The notes beneath the pieces were generated by a model. That model was not told the origin of the DNA. It worked only from the letters and a program-made list of their open reading frames with translations, and did not search any database. Both the position numbers and the translations under genes were made by a program. From assembly GCF_001998825.1 (NCBI RefSeq), contig NZ_MLHG01000051.1:1-64000 (forward strand): DNA of 64,000 bases, read 5' to 3'. Below are positions 19,325 through 30,045 of the stretch, piece by piece. The stretch comes from Rodentibacter mrazii. Its GTDB lineage: Bacteria > Pseudomonadota > Gammaproteobacteria > Enterobacterales > Pasteurellaceae. Numbering within the stretch: position 1 is the stretch's first letter; every line of letters starts with the position of its first letter.

Positions 19325-19870
19325 TTATCCGGCGATCACCCAAAGCCCCTGTAACATATCAATCATCAGGTTATTGATAAATAACAGGATAAACACAATC
19401 ACCATGGGTGAGAAATCAATCACACCGATCGTTGGCAAAATTTTTCTAACAGGGCGTAATAGTGGCTCTGACAGCTGATAGAAAGCGTAGAAAGTAGGAT
19501 TGTTGCCACGATTAAACCAGCTTGAAATTGCCCCGATAAATAACACATAGAAAATCGTCATTCCAGTTGCTTTTAGAATGCTTAATAGACCTAAAAGTAT
19601 CATTACATCAATGGCTAATCCGAAGTAAAGTACGGATTTTAGCGCACCGAGGATAAAGATCACAAGGACAGCCGAGGTGTCAATGTTTTTGACGATCGGC
19701 ATGATCTTACGAATGGGTTTAAGTACCGGTTCTGTAATTTTTACGACAAACTGTGAAAGGGGATTGTAGTAATCCACTCTAGCCAATTGAAGCCAAATGC
19801 GTAAGACCAACACGAGCGCATAAAGATTGATGATTGAACCGACAAATAATGCAGTTTGAGATAATTCCAT
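19325..19870 (-). CDS. YggT family membrane protein
   Basis: About 181 residues with two YGGT repeats: one around LVLRIWLQLARVDYYNPLSQF, one around LSEPLLRPVRKILPTIG. Each repeat is flanked by hydrophobic segments. The family is linked to cell shape or osmotic tolerance in other bacteria, but its biochemical role is not settled. The ATG at 19870 overlaps the corA stop (TAATG), so translation is probably coupled; a start three codons earlier is less likely. Confidence 0.88.
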   Translation of the reverse strand: MELSQTALFVGSIINLYALVLVLRIWLQLARVDYYNPLSQFVVKITEPVLKPIRKIMPIVKNIDTSAVLVIFILGALKSVLYFGLAIDVMILLGLLSILKATGMTIFYVLFIGAISSWFNRGNNPTFYAFYQLSEPLLRPVRKILPTIGVIDFSPMVIVFILLFINNLMIDMLQGLWVIAG

Positions 19871-20817
19871 TATAGCCATCCTTTTCGTCTAAAATAAATA
19901 TACGGGGTGAGTGCGGCTGCGATCATTAAACCGATAGCCATTGGGTAACCATATTTAAAATGTAGTTCCGGCATAAACTCAAAGTTCATTCCATAAGTAG
20001 AGGCAACTAACGTTGCCGGTAAGAACATAACAGATACTACCGAGAAAAATTTCATAATTTTATTCTGCTCAATATTAATGTAGCCCATTGCCGCTTGCAT
20101 AAGAAAGTTCACTTTTTGGAACAAGGATTCGTTGTGCGGTTGTAGGGATTCAATATCTCGTAGGATTTCTCGAGCCTGTTCCAGCTGGTTTGCCGGCAAA
20201 CGGGTTTTGCGTACCAAAAAACCGAGTGCGCGTTGGGTATCCATCAAGCATAGACGCACTTTAGAGCTGGTATCTTCCTGTTCGGTGAGCGTATTTAAGG
20301 CTTCATCAAACGCCTCACCTTGGGTGCCGTTTAAAATCACTCGACTTAATTCTTCGAGGTCAGCATAAACATTTTCGATGACATCGGCAAGTTGTTCGAT
20401 TTTGGTTTCAAATAAATCGAGTAACACTTCATAAGCATTAAATTCCAGTAAGCGCTGACTACGAGATCGCATACGATATAAACGAAATGCGGGCAGCTCC
20501 CGATCCCGTAAGGTAAATAGGCGACCATCTCGAATGGTAAACGCCACACTGGCAAGATCCGCATAGTTATTTTCATCTTCACAGTAAAAGAATGAGTGTA
20601 AGTGTAAGCCGTCTTCGTCTTCAAAGAAACGGGCGGAGGCTTCGATATCTTCTAACTCAAGAAAAGAGGCAAGGCTTTGGCCCAAGCTTTCTTGTAGCAT
20701 TTCACGCTCTTCACCGGTAGGCTCGAGCAAATCAAGCCAGATTGCGCTATTGAGATCCGTTTCATTTTCATCGATCCGAAATAAACGGGAATCGTTGATA
20801 GTAAAAGCATTGATCAT
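19870..20817 (-). CDS. corA: CorA magnesium/cobalt transporter
   Basis: The 315-residue protein has a long acidic cytoplasmic N-terminal domain and two C-terminal transmembrane helices, with the selectivity motif [10 protein letters not shown] between them. CorA pentamers import Mg2+ and also Co2+ and Ni2+. The start [12 protein letters not shown] is typical. It is coupled by overlap to yggT. The upstream region holds a USS and apparent gene remnants. Confidence 0.96.
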   Translation of the reverse strand: MINAFTINDSRLFRIDENETDLNSAIWLDLLEPTGEEREMLQESLGQSLASFLELEDIEASARFFEDEDGLHLHSFFYCEDENNYADLASVAFTIRDGRLFTLRDRELPAFRLYRMRSRSQRLLEFNAYEVLLDLFETKIEQLADVIENVYADLEELSRVILNGTQGEAFDEALNTLTEQEDTSSKVRLCLMDTQRALGFLVRKTRLPANQLEQAREILRDIESLQPHNESLFQKVNFLMQAAMGYINIEQNKIMKFFSVVSVMFLPATLVASTYGMNFEFMPELHFKYGYPMAIGLMIAAALTPYIYFRRKGWL

Positions 20818-21099
20818 TTCATACTCCTTTTGGGATTATGAACAGTTAACCGTGAACAAAAGAATGTCAAACGAATAAAAGTGCGGTTAAAAATTGCGGT
20901 ATTTTCGTTTTGTATAAGGATGCCGAAAGCGGTAAATCTACCGACGAACTCTCGCCGATAGTCATTTTGACATTGGGCGGGAGTCTAAAGCGATATTCGG
21001 TATCGACTATGACTGTCCAAAGTGTGTGTCCTTCTCGTTAAAAAATCGGGCGAATGTTACGCTTGAAAGAGGGATTCGTCAAGTTTTTATGGAAAATAA
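20818..21099. other. intergenic region upstream of corA with remnant coding DNA
   Basis: A USS lies at 20878-20887. Between about 20867 and 21037 both strands are open. The minus-strand frame is 56 codons between two stops and reads in part WTVIVDTEYRFRLPPNV. The plus-strand frame reads in part DAESGKSTDELSPIVIL and ends CPSR. Neither has a good start or ribosome-binding site, and I recognise neither. It may be the residue of a lost gene or a repeated intergenic element. The corA promoter should lie within about 100 bases of 20817. Confidence 0.4.
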
Positions 21100-21118
21100 T
21101 GGGGCGCGAAACGCCCCA
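21100..21118 (-). terminator. terminator of the YajG-like gene
   Basis: TGGGGCG / CGCCCCA form a perfect 7-bp GC-rich stem with a 5-base loop. Read on the minus strand, ATTATTTTCC follows, shortly after the stop of the lipoprotein gene. Confidence 0.8.
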
Positions 21119-21125
21119 AGCGGGA

Positions 21126-21725
21126 TTAGCGGGTATATTGATTGATTGCCGTAGCGACTTCTTGATCTTGATAGATGTTATTAACAATGTCTTTGAAGGT
21201 TTCGCCAAGCACTTTTTGAATTTCGTCATTATTGGCGTTAAATACACCGGATTGTGAACGGCTGGCGTTAAAGTCTTTGTTATATTTTCCGCTCGCACCC
21301 TGTACGTGTACGGTCACTTGAATTTTGCTATTTAGATTGTAGCGTAAATTGCCTTGATCCACCTGTGTGAAAAAATCTTTTACTTCAACGGTTACACCGG
21401 CATTTGAATTATTGACTTGACCGATACGGAACCCTTTGCTTACCAGATTTTGTTGCATCACTTGTTGGAATAATTGTGTCACACTTGGTGAAGCATTGAG
21501 TTTTACTAATTCCCCGTTTTTTACATAGCTGGCGATATCTTGTTTTGAACGGGCATCGCTTGTGGTGACATAAACAACGGCGGATTGATTAACGTTCATG
21601 GACGCATTGGGGGCAGGCGGTGTGAACGTTAGTGTATTGGATTGAGCTTGGCAGCCGGTAAGAAAGATTGTTGCAGCAGCCAGAGTAACAGCAGATAATG
21701 TTTTGATTTTATTTGCAAGTTTCAT
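21126..21725 (-). CDS. YajG family lipoprotein
   Basis: The 199-residue protein has a lipoprotein signal with lipobox LTGC (IFLTGCQAQ). The mature part begins [11 protein letters not shown], the YajG-type N-terminus. The family is an outer-membrane or periplasmic lipoprotein of unknown function, often next to bolA as it is here. It is divergent from bolA over a 92-base promoter region and has its own terminator at 21100. Confidence 0.85.
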   Translation of the reverse strand: MKLANKIKTLSAVTLAAATIFLTGCQAQSNTLTFTPPAPNASMNVNQSAVVYVTTSDARSKQDIASYVKNGELVKLNASPSVTQLFQQVMQQNLVSKGFRIGQVNNSNAGVTVEVKDFFTQVDQGNLRYNLNSKIQVTVHVQGASGKYNKDFNASRSQSGVFNANNDEIQKVLGETFKDIVNNIYQDQEVATAINQYTR

Positions 21726-21817
21726 AATTTCCTCAATTAAAAATTAGTTGATTTGTGCTATTCTTGCAGACTTAATGACGTATGTATAGCCCTTCAGCAA
21801 AATTTTATTGGAGATAA

Positions 21818-22132
21818 ATGATGTCAAAACAGCAAGAATTATTAGATAAAATTCACACTGAATTTCAACTGCACTTTGTGGCGGTCGAAAATGAAAGTCA
21901 CATGCATAGCTCCGGTCGTGGTGCTAATTCTCATTTTAAATTGGTGATTGTGAGTGATACTTTTGATGGAATAAGTAAGGTTAAACGCCATCAAAAATTG
22001 TATCAACTATTTGCCGATGATTTAAAAAACGGCATTCATGCCTTAGCACTTCATCTTTATACAAAAAAAGAATGGGAAGAACGTGGTGAGATATTTCCAA
22101 ATTCACCAAACTGTGTTGGAGTCGGACTGTGA
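21818..22132 (+). CDS. bolA: BolA family protein
   Basis: The 104-residue protein has the BolA fold pattern ENESHMHSSGRGANSHFKLVIV with the conserved helix-turn region and the VKRHQKLYQLF helix. BolA proteins work with monothiol glutaredoxins in Fe-S handling and influence cell shape. Two adjacent ATG codons at 21818 and 21821 are possible starts; GGAG precedes by a normal distance. It is divergent from the YajG gene, with the nqr operon downstream. Confidence 0.92.
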   Translation: MMSKQQELLDKIHTEFQLHFVAVENESHMHSSGRGANSHFKLVIVSDTFDGISKVKRHQKLYQLFADDLKNGIHALALHLYTKKEWEERGEIFPNSPNCVGVGL

Positions 22133-22457
22133 TTTGATCATTTTCCGTTCATAACTCTTTGTGTGTATCTTTCAAAAAGTTCACAATTTTTTCACAAAAA
22201 GTGTGGGTTAAAGTGGAATGAATCGCAGATTTTAGCTAGAATAGGTCGCTTTAATTTTTATATTTTCAATTTTTTGATGTTGTAAAAGCTCGCTTACTTT
22301 GTCAAAAAATTAAACCAATTTGAGTTTTTTATTTATGTGTCAGTAGTTAATACTTTGATGGTTTAACGTATTCTCTGTCACGCTCAAACACGAGATTGCA
22401 TTTAATTTTAGTTATTTGCAATCGTATTTTTTAACCTTGAAAAGTAGTGCAAACAGT
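22133..22457 (+). promoter_or_regulatory. leader/promoter region of the nqr operon
   Basis: There is no gene in these 325 AT-rich bases. A perfect inverted repeat GATTGCA (22394-22400) / TGCAATC (22417-22423) sits about 35 bases before the nqrA start and could form a leader stem-loop. A TTCACA-rich stretch (TTCACAATTTTTTCACA, 22179-22195) resembles neither a full CRP nor FNR site. I could not settle on a -35/-10 pair. Confidence 0.45.
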
Positions 22458-23801
22458 ATGATTACAATTAAGAAAGGCTTGGATCTTCCTATCGCAGGAA
22501 AACCGGCACAAGTAATCCACAACGGCAACGTTGTGAATCAGGTTGCGATTCTTGGTGAGGAGTATGTGGGGATGCGTCCTTCTATGAAGGTACGCGAAGG
22601 TGATGTTGTCAAGAAAGGTCAAGTGCTTTTTGAAGATAAGAAAAATCCCGGCGTGGTTTTCACAGCCCCAGCAAGTGGTACTATCACAGCAATAAATCGT
22701 GGCAAAAAACGTGTATTACAATCTGTGGTCATTAATGTGGAAGGCGATGAACAAATCACTTTCGCGAAATATAATGCAGATGATCTCAATACGCTTTCCC
22801 CTGAACAAGTAAAACAAAATCTTGTGGAATCGGGTTTATGGACCGCATTACGTACGCGTCCTTTCAGCAAAATCCCAGCGATTGAAAGTGAACCTTCTTC
22901 TATCTTTGTAAATGCGATGGATACTAATCCTCTCTCGGCTGATCCTGAGGTCGTGTTAAAAGAGCATTGGCAAGATTTCAGCAACGGTTTAACCGTGTTA
23001 AGTCGTTTATTCCCTAGCAAGCCGTTACATCTGTGTAAAACAGACGGTATGAATATTCCGACTGTGGATTTATCAAATCTTCAGATTCATGATTTTGGTG
23101 GCGTTCATCCGGCGGGTTTAGTGGGCACTCACATTCACTTTATCGATCCTGTTGGTATACATAAAACCGTGTGGCACATCAATTATCAAGATGTGATTGC
23201 CGTTGGTAAATTATTCACAACCGGTGAACTTTATGTTGATCGTGTTATTTCTCTTGCCGGTCCGCAAGTGAAAAATCCACGTCTGATCCGTACCGTGATT
23301 GGCGCAAATCTTTCACAATTAGTGCAAGATGAGCTAAGTGCGGGCGAAAATCGTGTAATTTCCGGTTCTGTGCTATGCGGTAATACCGCGAAAGGTGCAC
23401 ATGATTATTTAGGTCGTTACGCATTACAAGTATCTGTTATTGCAGAAGGTAATGAAAAAGAGTTCTTTGGTTGGATTACACCGCAATCTAACAAATATTC
23501 CATTACCCGTACCGTATTAGGACACTTTGGTAAAAAATTATTTAATTTTACTACGGCAGAAAATGGTGGTGAACGTGCAATGGTACCAATTGGTAACTAT
23601 GAGCGAGTCATGCCGTTGGATATTTTACCAACGCTATTGCTACGTGATTTAATTGCCGGTGATACTGATAGTGCTCAAGCATTGGGTTGTTTAGAGTTAG
23701 ATGAAGAAGATTTGGCGCTTTGTTCATTTGTTTGCCCGGGCAAATATGAATATGGTTCCATCTTGCGTCAAGCTTTAGAAAAGATTGAGAAGGAAGGTTA
23801 G
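22458..23801 (+). CDS. nqrA: Na+-NQR subunit A
   Basis: The 447-residue soluble subunit starts [16 protein letters not shown] and contains the [12 protein letters not shown] and [15 protein letters not shown] stretches typical of NqrA. It is part of the sodium-pumping NADH:ubiquinone oxidoreductase and contributes to quinone binding. The frame extends upstream to 22416 but the family start is ATG at 22458. It is the first gene of nqrABCDEF, with nqrB two bases after its stop. Confidence 0.97.
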   Translation: MITIKKGLDLPIAGKPAQVIHNGNVVNQVAILGEEYVGMRPSMKVREGDVVKKGQVLFEDKKNPGVVFTAPASGTITAINRGKKRVLQSVVINVEGDEQITFAKYNADDLNTLSPEQVKQNLVESGLWTALRTRPFSKIPAIESEPSSIFVNAMDTNPLSADPEVVLKEHWQDFSNGLTVLSRLFPSKPLHLCKTDGMNIPTVDLSNLQIHDFGGVHPAGLVGTHIHFIDPVGIHKTVWHINYQDVIAVGKLFTTGELYVDRVISLAGPQVKNPRLIRTVIGANLSQLVQDELSAGENRVISGSVLCGNTAKGAHDYLGRYALQVSVIAEGNEKEFFGWITPQSNKYSITRTVLGHFGKKLFNFTTAENGGERAMVPIGNYERVMPLDILPTLLLRDLIAGDTDSAQALGCLELDEEDLALCSFVCPGKYEYGSILRQALEKIEKEG

Positions 23802-23803
23802 AA

Positions 23804-25039
23804 ATGGGTTTAAAAAATCTTTTAGAAAAAATGGAACCCGCGTTTTTACCGGGAGGTAAATACAGCAAGCTTTACCCGATCTTTGAATCGATTTATACCT
23901 TGCTTTATACACCGGGTACGGTAACGCACAAAAATACACACGTGCGTGATGCGTTAGATTCAAAACGTATGATGATCACCGTGTTCCTCGCATTATTTCC
24001 AGCGATTTTCTATGGTATGTACAATGTGGGTAACCAAGCGATTCCTGCATTAAATCAATTAGGCAATTTAGAACAATTAATTGCAAACGACTGGCATTAT
24101 GCACTGGCTAACGGTTTAGGGTTAGATTTAACCTTAAACGCAGGTTGGGGCAGTAAAATGGCCTTGGGTGCAATTTTCTTCCTACCGATTTACTTAGTGG
24201 TATTTACCGTTTGTACAATGTGGGAATTATTATTCTCTGTGGTACGTGGCCACGAAGTCAATGAAGGGATGTTTGTTTCTACGATTCTTTTTGCCTTAAT
24301 CGTTCCTCCAACTTTACCATTATGGCAAGCCGCACTGGGTATCAGTTTTGGTATCGTGGTGGCAAAAGAAATCTTCGGTGGCGTAGGTCGTAACTTTATG
24401 AACCCTGCGCTTGCTGGTCGTGCTTTCCTATTTTTTGCTTATCCGGCACAAATTTCTGGTGATACTGTGTGGACTGCCGCGGATGGTTTCTCTGGGGCAA
24501 CCGCACTTTCACAGTGGTCACAAGCAGGTCAAGGTGCGCTGCAACACAGCGTAAGCGGACAACCAATCTCTTGGATGGATGCATTTATTGGTAACCTCCC
24601 TGGCTCAATGGGTGAAGTTTCAACCTTAGCGATCTTAGTGGGCGGTGCAATTATCGTCTTCACCCGAATTGCCTCATGGCGTATTATCGCAGGGGTGATG
24701 ATTGGTATGATTGCAACCTCAACATTGTTTAACTTAATTGGTTCTGAAACGAATCAGATGTTCTCAATGCCTTGGCATTGGCATCTTGTTTTAGGTGGCT
24801 TTGCGCTAGGTATGGTATTCATGGCAACAGATCCGGTTTCAGCCTCGTTCACCAATACAGGTAAATGGTGGTATGGTGCGTTGATCGGTGTCATGGCGGT
24901 ATTAATTCGTACTGTGAATCCGGCTTATCCGGAAGGAATGATGTTAGCAATTCTGTTTGCAAACTTATTTGCACCAATTTTTGACTACATCGTTGTTCAA
25001 GCAAATATCAAACGTCGGAGAGCAAGAACAAATGGCTAA
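23804..25039 (+). CDS. nqrB: Na+-NQR subunit B
   Basis: The 411-residue polytopic membrane subunit starts [14 protein letters not shown]. It contains [12 protein letters not shown], where the Thr of SGAT is the covalent FMN site of the family, and [20 protein letters not shown]. It forms part of the Na+ path and binds FMN and riboflavin. It overlaps nqrC by 8 bases, indicating translational coupling. Confidence 0.97.
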   Translation: MGLKNLLEKMEPAFLPGGKYSKLYPIFESIYTLLYTPGTVTHKNTHVRDALDSKRMMITVFLALFPAIFYGMYNVGNQAIPALNQLGNLEQLIANDWHYALANGLGLDLTLNAGWGSKMALGAIFFLPIYLVVFTVCTMWELLFSVVRGHEVNEGMFVSTILFALIVPPTLPLWQAALGISFGIVVAKEIFGGVGRNFMNPALAGRAFLFFAYPAQISGDTVWTAADGFSGATALSQWSQAGQGALQHSVSGQPISWMDAFIGNLPGSMGEVSTLAILVGGAIIVFTRIASWRIIAGVMIGMIATSTLFNLIGSETNQMFSMPWHWHLVLGGFALGMVFMATDPVSASFTNTGKWWYGALIGVMAVLIRTVNPAYPEGMMLAILFANLFAPIFDYIVVQANIKRRRARTNG

Positions 25040-25766
25040 GTTTAATAAAGACAGTGTAGGCGGCACAATTCTTGTTGTGTTGTTACTGAGTTTAGTTTGT
25101 TCCATTATTGTTGCTGGTTCCGCTGTGATGCTAAAACCTGCACAAGAAGAGCAAAAATTACTCGACAAGCAAAAAAATATCCTCAATGTTGCAGGGCTTT
25201 TACAAGAAAAAACGAATGTAAAAGAAACCTATGCAAAATTTATTGAACCACGTTTTGTTGATTTAGCAACTGGTGACTATGTTCAACAGCCTGATGATTC
25301 TCAAGAAGCGATTCCTGCAGAACAAGATAAGGCTAGAATCCGTACTCGTGGAAAAACTGCTGAAATTTATCTTGTTAAAAATGAACAAGGTCAAACTCAG
25401 CAAGTGATTTTACCTATTTACGGTACCGGATTATGGTCTGTTATGTATGGTTTAGTTTCTGTTCAACCGGACGGCGTTACGATTAACGGTATTACTTATT
25501 ATCAACATGGTGAAACTCCGGGATTAGGTGGTGAGATTGAAAACCCAAATTGGGCTGGTTTATTTAAAGGTAAAAAACTTTTCAATGAACAACATCAACC
25601 GGCTATCCACATTGTGAAAGGTCAAGCACCAAAAGATGATCATAGTATCGATGGTTTATCAGGGGCAACACTAACCGGTAATGGTGTTCAAGGTACTTTT
25701 GATTATTGGTTCAGTGAAAATGGCTTTAGTAAATATCTTGAAAAACTTCAAGCAGGAGCGAACTAA
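25032..25766 (+). CDS. nqrC: Na+-NQR subunit C
   Basis: The 244-residue protein has one N-terminal membrane helix ([22 protein letters not shown]) and a periplasmic FMN-binding domain with the flavinylation motif DGLSGATLT, where ApbE attaches FMN to the Thr. The frame opens earlier inside nqrB, but ATG at 25032 ([10 protein letters not shown]) is the family start. It overlaps nqrB by 8 bases and nqrD by one base. Confidence 0.97.
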   Translation: MAKFNKDSVGGTILVVLLLSLVCSIIVAGSAVMLKPAQEEQKLLDKQKNILNVAGLLQEKTNVKETYAKFIEPRFVDLATGDYVQQPDDSQEAIPAEQDKARIRTRGKTAEIYLVKNEQGQTQQVILPIYGTGLWSVMYGLVSVQPDGVTINGITYYQHGETPGLGGEIENPNWAGLFKGKKLFNEQHQPAIHIVKGQAPKDDHSIDGLSGATLTGNGVQGTFDYWFSENGFSKYLEKLQAGAN

Positions 25767-26392
25767 TGTCTGGAAAAACAAATTTAAAAGATCTGTTATT
25801 GGCTCCTATTGCTAAAAACAATCCAATTGCACTGCAAATACTTGGGATCTGTTCTGCATTAGCGGTAACAACGAAATTAGAAACCGCCTTTGTGATGGCG
25901 ATTGCGGTAACGTTAGTAACAGGGTTATCAAACCTCTTTGTTTCTTTAATCCGTAACTACATTCCTAACAGTATTCGTATTATCGTACAACTTGCGATTA
26001 TTGCTTCATTGGTAATTGTCGTTGACCAAATATTAAAAGCTTATGCTTACGGTTTGTCCAAGCAGCTTTCAGTATTCGTTGGCTTGATTATTACAAACTG
26101 TATCGTAATGGGTCGTGCAGAGGCTTTCGCAATGAAATCACCTCCACTTGAAAGTTTCGTGGACGGTATTGGTAACGGTTTGGGTTATGGCGCAATGCTC
26201 ATCATTGTTGCGTTCTTCCGTGAACTTATCGGTTCAGGTAAATTATTCGGTATAACTATTCTTGAAACTATTCAAAATGGTGGTTGGTACCAAGCAAACG
26301 GTTTATTCCTACTTGCACCAAGTGCATTCTTTATCATTGGATTTGTCATCTGGGGATTAAGAACTTGGAAACCGGAGCAACAGGAGAAATAA
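25766..26392 (+). CDS. nqrD: Na+-NQR subunit D
   Basis: A 208-residue polytopic protein with six hydrophobic segments and the symmetric NqrD/RnfE family pattern (LEGF-like [27 protein letters not shown]). It forms with NqrE the membrane core that holds the intramembrane iron centre; the conserved Cys lies in TNCIVMGR. It starts at 25766 overlapping the last base of the nqrC stop, and nqrE follows three bases after its own stop. Confidence 0.97.
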   Translation: MSGKTNLKDLLLAPIAKNNPIALQILGICSALAVTTKLETAFVMAIAVTLVTGLSNLFVSLIRNYIPNSIRIIVQLAIIASLVIVVDQILKAYAYGLSKQLSVFVGLIITNCIVMGRAEAFAMKSPPLESFVDGIGNGLGYGAMLIIVAFFRELIGSGKLFGITILETIQNGGWYQANGLFLLAPSAFFIIGFVIWGLRTWKPEQQEK

Positions 26393-26395
26393 TCA

Positions 26396-26992
26396 ATGGA
26401 ACATTACATTAGCCTATTTGTGAAGGCCGTCTTCATTGAAAATATGGCACTTTCCTTCTTCTTGGGGATGTGTACATTCTTGGCGGTATCAAAAAAGGTT
26501 TCGACAGCTTTTGGTTTGGGGATCGCGGTTACCTTCGTATTAGGAATTGCGGTACCGGTCAACCAATTAATTTATGCTAACGTATTAAAAGAAAATGCGT
26601 TAATTGAAGGTGTGGATTTGTCATTTTTAAACTTCATCACTTTTATCGGTGTGATTGCAGGTTTAGTACAGATCCTTGAGATGGTATTAGACAAATTTAT
26701 GCCGTCTCTTTATAACGCATTAGGGATCTTCTTACCGCTTATCGCAGTAAACTGTGCGATTTTCGGTGGCGTATCCTTTATGGTTCAACGTGATTACAAT
26801 TTCCCTGAGTCTATCGTATATGGTTTCGGTTCCGGTTTAGGTTGGATGCTTGCCATCGTTGCCCTTGCCGGTTTAACGGAAAAAATGAAATATGCGGATA
26901 TTCCGGGTGGTTTGAAAGGCTTAGGCATTACTTTCATCACTGTTGGTTTGATGGCGTTGGGCTTTATGTCCTTCTCCGGTATTCAATTATAA
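26396..26992 (+). CDS. nqrE: Na+-NQR subunit E
   Basis: A 198-residue six-helix protein homologous to NqrD in inverted topology. The motifs [15 protein letters not shown] and [11 protein letters not shown] contain the Cys residues that ligate the NqrD/E iron centre. It is central to electron transfer across the membrane in Na+-NQR. It is spaced 12 bases from nqrF, with an AAGGAG ribosome-binding site for the latter. Confidence 0.97.
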   Translation: MEHYISLFVKAVFIENMALSFFLGMCTFLAVSKKVSTAFGLGIAVTFVLGIAVPVNQLIYANVLKENALIEGVDLSFLNFITFIGVIAGLVQILEMVLDKFMPSLYNALGIFLPLIAVNCAIFGGVSFMVQRDYNFPESIVYGFGSGLGWMLAIVALAGLTEKMKYADIPGGLKGLGITFITVGLMALGFMSFSGIQL

Positions 26993-27004
26993 GGAGTGTA
27001 ATCA

Positions 27005-28240
27005 ATGAGTGATTCAGTAATTCTTGCACTCGGTATTGCTGCCTTTACGGTTATCGTATTGGTATTAGTAGCAATCATCTTATTTGCGAAATCAAAACTC
27101 GTAGATTCCGGGGATATTACAATCGGCATTAATGATGATCCTGAAAAGGCAATTACATTACCGGCCGGTGGCAAATTATTAGGTGCTTTAGCAAGTAAGG
27201 GTATCTTCGTTTCTTCTGCTTGTGGTGGCGGTGGCTCTTGTGGTCAATGTATTGTGAAAGTGAAAAGCGGTGGTGGCGAAATTCTTCCTACCGAGCTTTC
27301 TCACATTAATAAGCGTGAAGCAAAAGAAGGTTATCGTTTGGCCTGCCAAGTGAATGTAAAAGGCAATATGGAAGTTGAACTTCCTGAAGAAATCTTCGGT
27401 GTGAAAAAATGGGAATGTACCGTTATCTCTAACGATAACAAAGCGACATTCATCAAAGAGCTTAAATTGGCGATTCCTGAAGGTGAAGAAGTGCCATTCC
27501 GTGCCGGTGGTTATATCCAAATTGAAGCAGAGCCTCACACGGTTTACTATAAAGACTTTGATATTCCGGAAGAATATCACGAGGATTGGGATAAATACGA
27601 TTTATGGCGTTATGTGTCTAAAGTGGATGAGCATATTATTCGTGCCTATTCCATGGCTTCCTATCCGGAAGAAAAAGGCATTATTATGCTTAACGTACGT
27701 ATTGCAACGCCTCCACCACGTCAACCTGATGCCCCTCCAGGTCAAATGTCTTCTTACATTTGGTCATTAAAAGAAGGTGATAAAGTGACAATTTCCGGTC
27801 CATTCGGTGAATTCTTCGCGAAAGATACTGATGCGGAAATGGTCTTCATCGGTGGTGGTGCGGGTATGGCGCCAATGCGTTCGCATATTTTCGACCAGTT
27901 AAAACGTTTACATTCTAAACGCAAAATCTCATTCTGGTATGGTGCACGTTCTAAACGTGAAATGTTCTATGTGGAAGATTTTGATACGCTTCAAGCGGAA
28001 AATCCAAACTTCAAATGGCACGTGGCACTTTCTGATCCATTGCCGGAAGATAATTGGGATGGCTATACCGGTTTCATTCACAACGTACTTTATGAAAACT
28101 ATCTGAAAAATCATGAAGCACCGGAAGATTGTGAATACTATATGTGTGGACCTCCGGTAATGAACGCAGCGGTAATCAAAATGTTGAAAGACCTCGGCGT
28201 TGAAGACGAAAACATCTTATTAGATGACTTCGGTGGCTGA
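27005..28240 (+). CDS. nqrF: Na+-NQR subunit F (NADH dehydrogenase component)
   Basis: The 411-residue protein has one N-terminal membrane helix (about residues 5-27) and a 2Fe-2S domain with [10 protein letters not shown] and a later Cys in RLACQV. A ferredoxin-NADP reductase-like FAD/NADH part carries [22 protein letters not shown] and the C-terminal CGPPVMN. It is the NADH entry point of the pump. The operon ends here with a USS-pair terminator at 28268, although apbE and nqrM follow. Confidence 0.98.
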   Translation: MSDSVILALGIAAFTVIVLVLVAIILFAKSKLVDSGDITIGINDDPEKAITLPAGGKLLGALASKGIFVSSACGGGGSCGQCIVKVKSGGGEILPTELSHINKREAKEGYRLACQVNVKGNMEVELPEEIFGVKKWECTVISNDNKATFIKELKLAIPEGEEVPFRAGGYIQIEAEPHTVYYKDFDIPEEYHEDWDKYDLWRYVSKVDEHIIRAYSMASYPEEKGIIMLNVRIATPPPRQPDAPPGQMSSYIWSLKEGDKVTISGPFGEFFAKDTDAEMVFIGGGAGMAPMRSHIFDQLKRLHSKRKISFWYGARSKREMFYVEDFDTLQAENPNFKWHVALSDPLPEDNWDGYTGFIHNVLYENYLKNHEAPEDCEYYMCGPPVMNAAVIKMLKDLGVEDENILLDDFGG

Positions 28241-28267
28241 TTTTAATTAGTTAAAACTCCATGAAAA

Positions 28268-28298
28268 TTGACCGCACTTTGTGATGAAGTGCGGTCAA
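28268..28298 (+). terminator. USS-pair terminator after nqrF
   Basis: Perfect 12-bp arms TTGACCGCACTT / AAGTGCGGTCAA with a 7-base loop, followed by AAATTT rather than a T-run. It separates nqrABCDEF from apbE-nqrM and may only partly stop transcription. Confidence 0.7.
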
Positions 28299-28316
28299 AA
28301 TTTAAAGCGTTTTTAG

Positions 28317-28335
28317 GGGCGTATGGCATGCGCCC
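28317..28335. repeat. short dyad GGGCGTATG / CATGCGCCC
   Basis: Arms of 9 bp match at 8 positions around one central base, between nqrF and apbE. It resembles the dyads at 1841 and 33542 in size and GC-rich edge, and may belong to a dispersed intergenic family. Confidence 0.45.
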
Positions 28336-28409
28336 TTGTTGCTATTCAGATTACAGGCAAGCTGGTTGAAAAGTCAGTTTGCCTATATTCGTCTCATTAG
28401 GAAAAATAA

Positions 28410-29450
28410 ATGAAGAAAATATTGAGTGGACTACTTGCCGTTGTTTTTGCTTGCTCACTGACGGCTTGTAAGAAAGAGGCTGAAGTGATCACATTAAGTG
28501 GTAAAACCATGGGCACAACCTATCATGTAAAATATATTGATGATGGCGCTGTGAGTGAAAGTTCACAAAAGACCCATGAACAGATTGATAGCATTTTAAG
28601 AGACGTCAATGCCAAAATGTCCACCTATATCAAGGATTCGGAATTGAGTCGTTTTAACCAAAATACCCGAGTTAACACGCCTATTGAAATTTCAGCAGAT
28701 TTTGCGAAAGTGTTGGCAGAAGCCATTCGAATACATCAAATCACAGAAGGAGCGCTTGATGTGACTGTTGGACCGGTTGTGAATTTATGGGGATTTGGTC
28801 CTGAAAAACGCCCGGAACGCCAACCGACACCAGAACAACTTGCAGAGCGCCAAGCTTGGGTAGGGCTTGATAAAATCACACTTGATATGTGGGGGCAAAC
28901 CCCAACATTAAGTAAATCCGTTCCACAAGTTTATATTGATCTTTCTTCCATCGCGAAAGGTTTTGGCGTAGATCAGGTTGCAGAGAAATTAGAACAGCTC
29001 AACGCACAAAACTATATGGTGGAAATTGGTGGTGAGATTCGCGCCAAAGGAAAAAACGCAGAAGGGAAACCTTGGCAAATCGCCATTGAAAAGCCTAATA
29101 TGACGGGGGAAAGAGCGGTCGAAAATGTGATTGGTTTAAATAATATGGCAATGGCAACCTCCGGCGGTTATCGTATTTATTTTGAAGAAAACGGCAAACG
29201 CTTCGCCCATGAAATTGATCCGAAAACCGGTTACCCGATTCAACATCATCTTGCCTCCATTACGGTTTTTTCACCAACAACAATGACGGCAGACGGTTTA
29301 TCCACAGGGTTATTTGTTCTTGGAGAAGAAAAAGCCCTTGAAGTGGCGGAGAAAGATGATCTTGCGGTCTATTTAATCATCAAAACCGAAAATGGCTTTG
29401 AAACAAAAATGTCATCTGCATTTAAAAAATTAATGGAAACAAAGGAATAA
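28410..29450 (+). CDS. apbE: FAD:protein FMN transferase ApbE
   Basis: The 346-residue lipoprotein has a signal with lipobox LTAC (SLTACKKEAE). ApbE family motifs follow: GKTMGTTYHVKY, DVTVGPVVNLWGFGP, DLSSIAKGFGVD, EIGGEIRAKG and ATSGGYRIYF. It attaches FMN covalently to threonine of NqrB and NqrC in the periplasm, so its place directly after nqrF is functional. nqrM follows two bases after its stop. Confidence 0.96.
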   Translation: MKKILSGLLAVVFACSLTACKKEAEVITLSGKTMGTTYHVKYIDDGAVSESSQKTHEQIDSILRDVNAKMSTYIKDSELSRFNQNTRVNTPIEISADFAKVLAEAIRIHQITEGALDVTVGPVVNLWGFGPEKRPERQPTPEQLAERQAWVGLDKITLDMWGQTPTLSKSVPQVYIDLSSIAKGFGVDQVAEKLEQLNAQNYMVEIGGEIRAKGKNAEGKPWQIAIEKPNMTGERAVENVIGLNNMAMATSGGYRIYFEENGKRFAHEIDPKTGYPIQHHLASITVFSPTTMTADGLSTGLFVLGEEKALEVAEKDDLAVYLIIKTENGFETKMSSAFKKLMETKE

Positions 29451-29452
29451 TC

Positions 29453-29713
29453 ATGCAAACGTTATTTTTTACCCTCATCGCCTTTGTGGCGATTATTTTA
29501 CTGATGTCGATTGGTTTTATTATCAAAAAACAGAGCTTAAAAGGCAGCTGTGGTGGCTTGTCCACATTGGGAATCGCCAAAGCCTGTGATTGTGATAAAC
29601 CTTGCGATACACTTCAATCAAAACTTGATGCAGGTGATGAACAAGCCAAAGCAGAGTATGAACAAAAATTTGCGAAGAAAAATGATGATTCGTCATTTTA
29701 TGAAGTGAAATAA
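29453..29713 (+). CDS. nqrM: Na+-NQR maturation factor NqrM
   Basis: The 86-residue protein has one N-terminal membrane helix (LFFTLIAFVAIILLMSIGFI) and four conserved cysteines in GSCGGLS and KACDCDKPCD. This is the pattern of the DUF539/NqrM family, needed to insert the intramembrane iron of NqrD/E. It is directly behind apbE, the usual nqr-apbE-nqrM order. Confidence 0.93.
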   Translation: MQTLFFTLIAFVAIILLMSIGFIIKKQSLKGSCGGLSTLGIAKACDCDKPCDTLQSKLDAGDEQAKAEYEQKFAKKNDDSSFYEVK

Positions 29714-29729
29714 TTTTGGAGAAATTAAC

Positions 29730-29936
29730 ATGCCTTATGTCAATATTAAAGTAACCGGAGGAAAGGAAGCGCCGACAGAACAACAAAAGGCGGAAATAAT
29801 TGAAGGGGTAACAGAGCTATTACAAAAAGTATTGCATAAAAACTCTGAAACAACAGTTGTGATTATTGATGAAGTTGATATGGATAATTGGGGAATCGGT
29901 GGAAAAACGGTCACTGCCAGACGGACAATGAAATGA
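29730..29936 (+). CDS. 4-oxalocrotonate tautomerase-like protein
   Basis: The 68-residue protein begins Met-Pro, leaving the catalytic N-terminal proline of the tautomerase superfamily (MPYVNIKVTGG), with TVVIIDEVDMDNWGIGG as the C-terminal half. Members are small hexameric enzymes of varied substrate, and the substrate here is unknown. It lies 16 bases after nqrM behind a GGAG-type ribosome-binding site and ends before a strong terminator, so it is the last gene of the apbE-nqrM transcript. Confidence 0.87.
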   Translation: MPYVNIKVTGGKEAPTEQQKAEIIEGVTELLQKVLHKNSETTVVIIDEVDMDNWGIGGKTVTARRTMK

Positions 29937-29953
29937 TCATGAATATAACCGTA

Positions 29954-29980
29954 AAATGCCCAAAATTCTTGGGCATTTTT
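29954..29980 (+). terminator. rho-independent terminator after the tautomerase gene
   Basis: AAATGCCCAA and TTGGGCATTT form a stem over a short loop and are followed by T5. It is not USS-based. Confidence 0.88.
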
Positions 29981-30045
29981 ACTCTTAATTGATTTGCGGT
30001 AGAATGCCTGAATACTTAATTTAGCGAAATTTTTACTATCACATT

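Noticed and set aside
22179..22195. CRP site before nqrA
   Set aside because: Only TCACA-type half-sites in direct orientation are present. The required TGTGA-N6-TCACA symmetry is missing.
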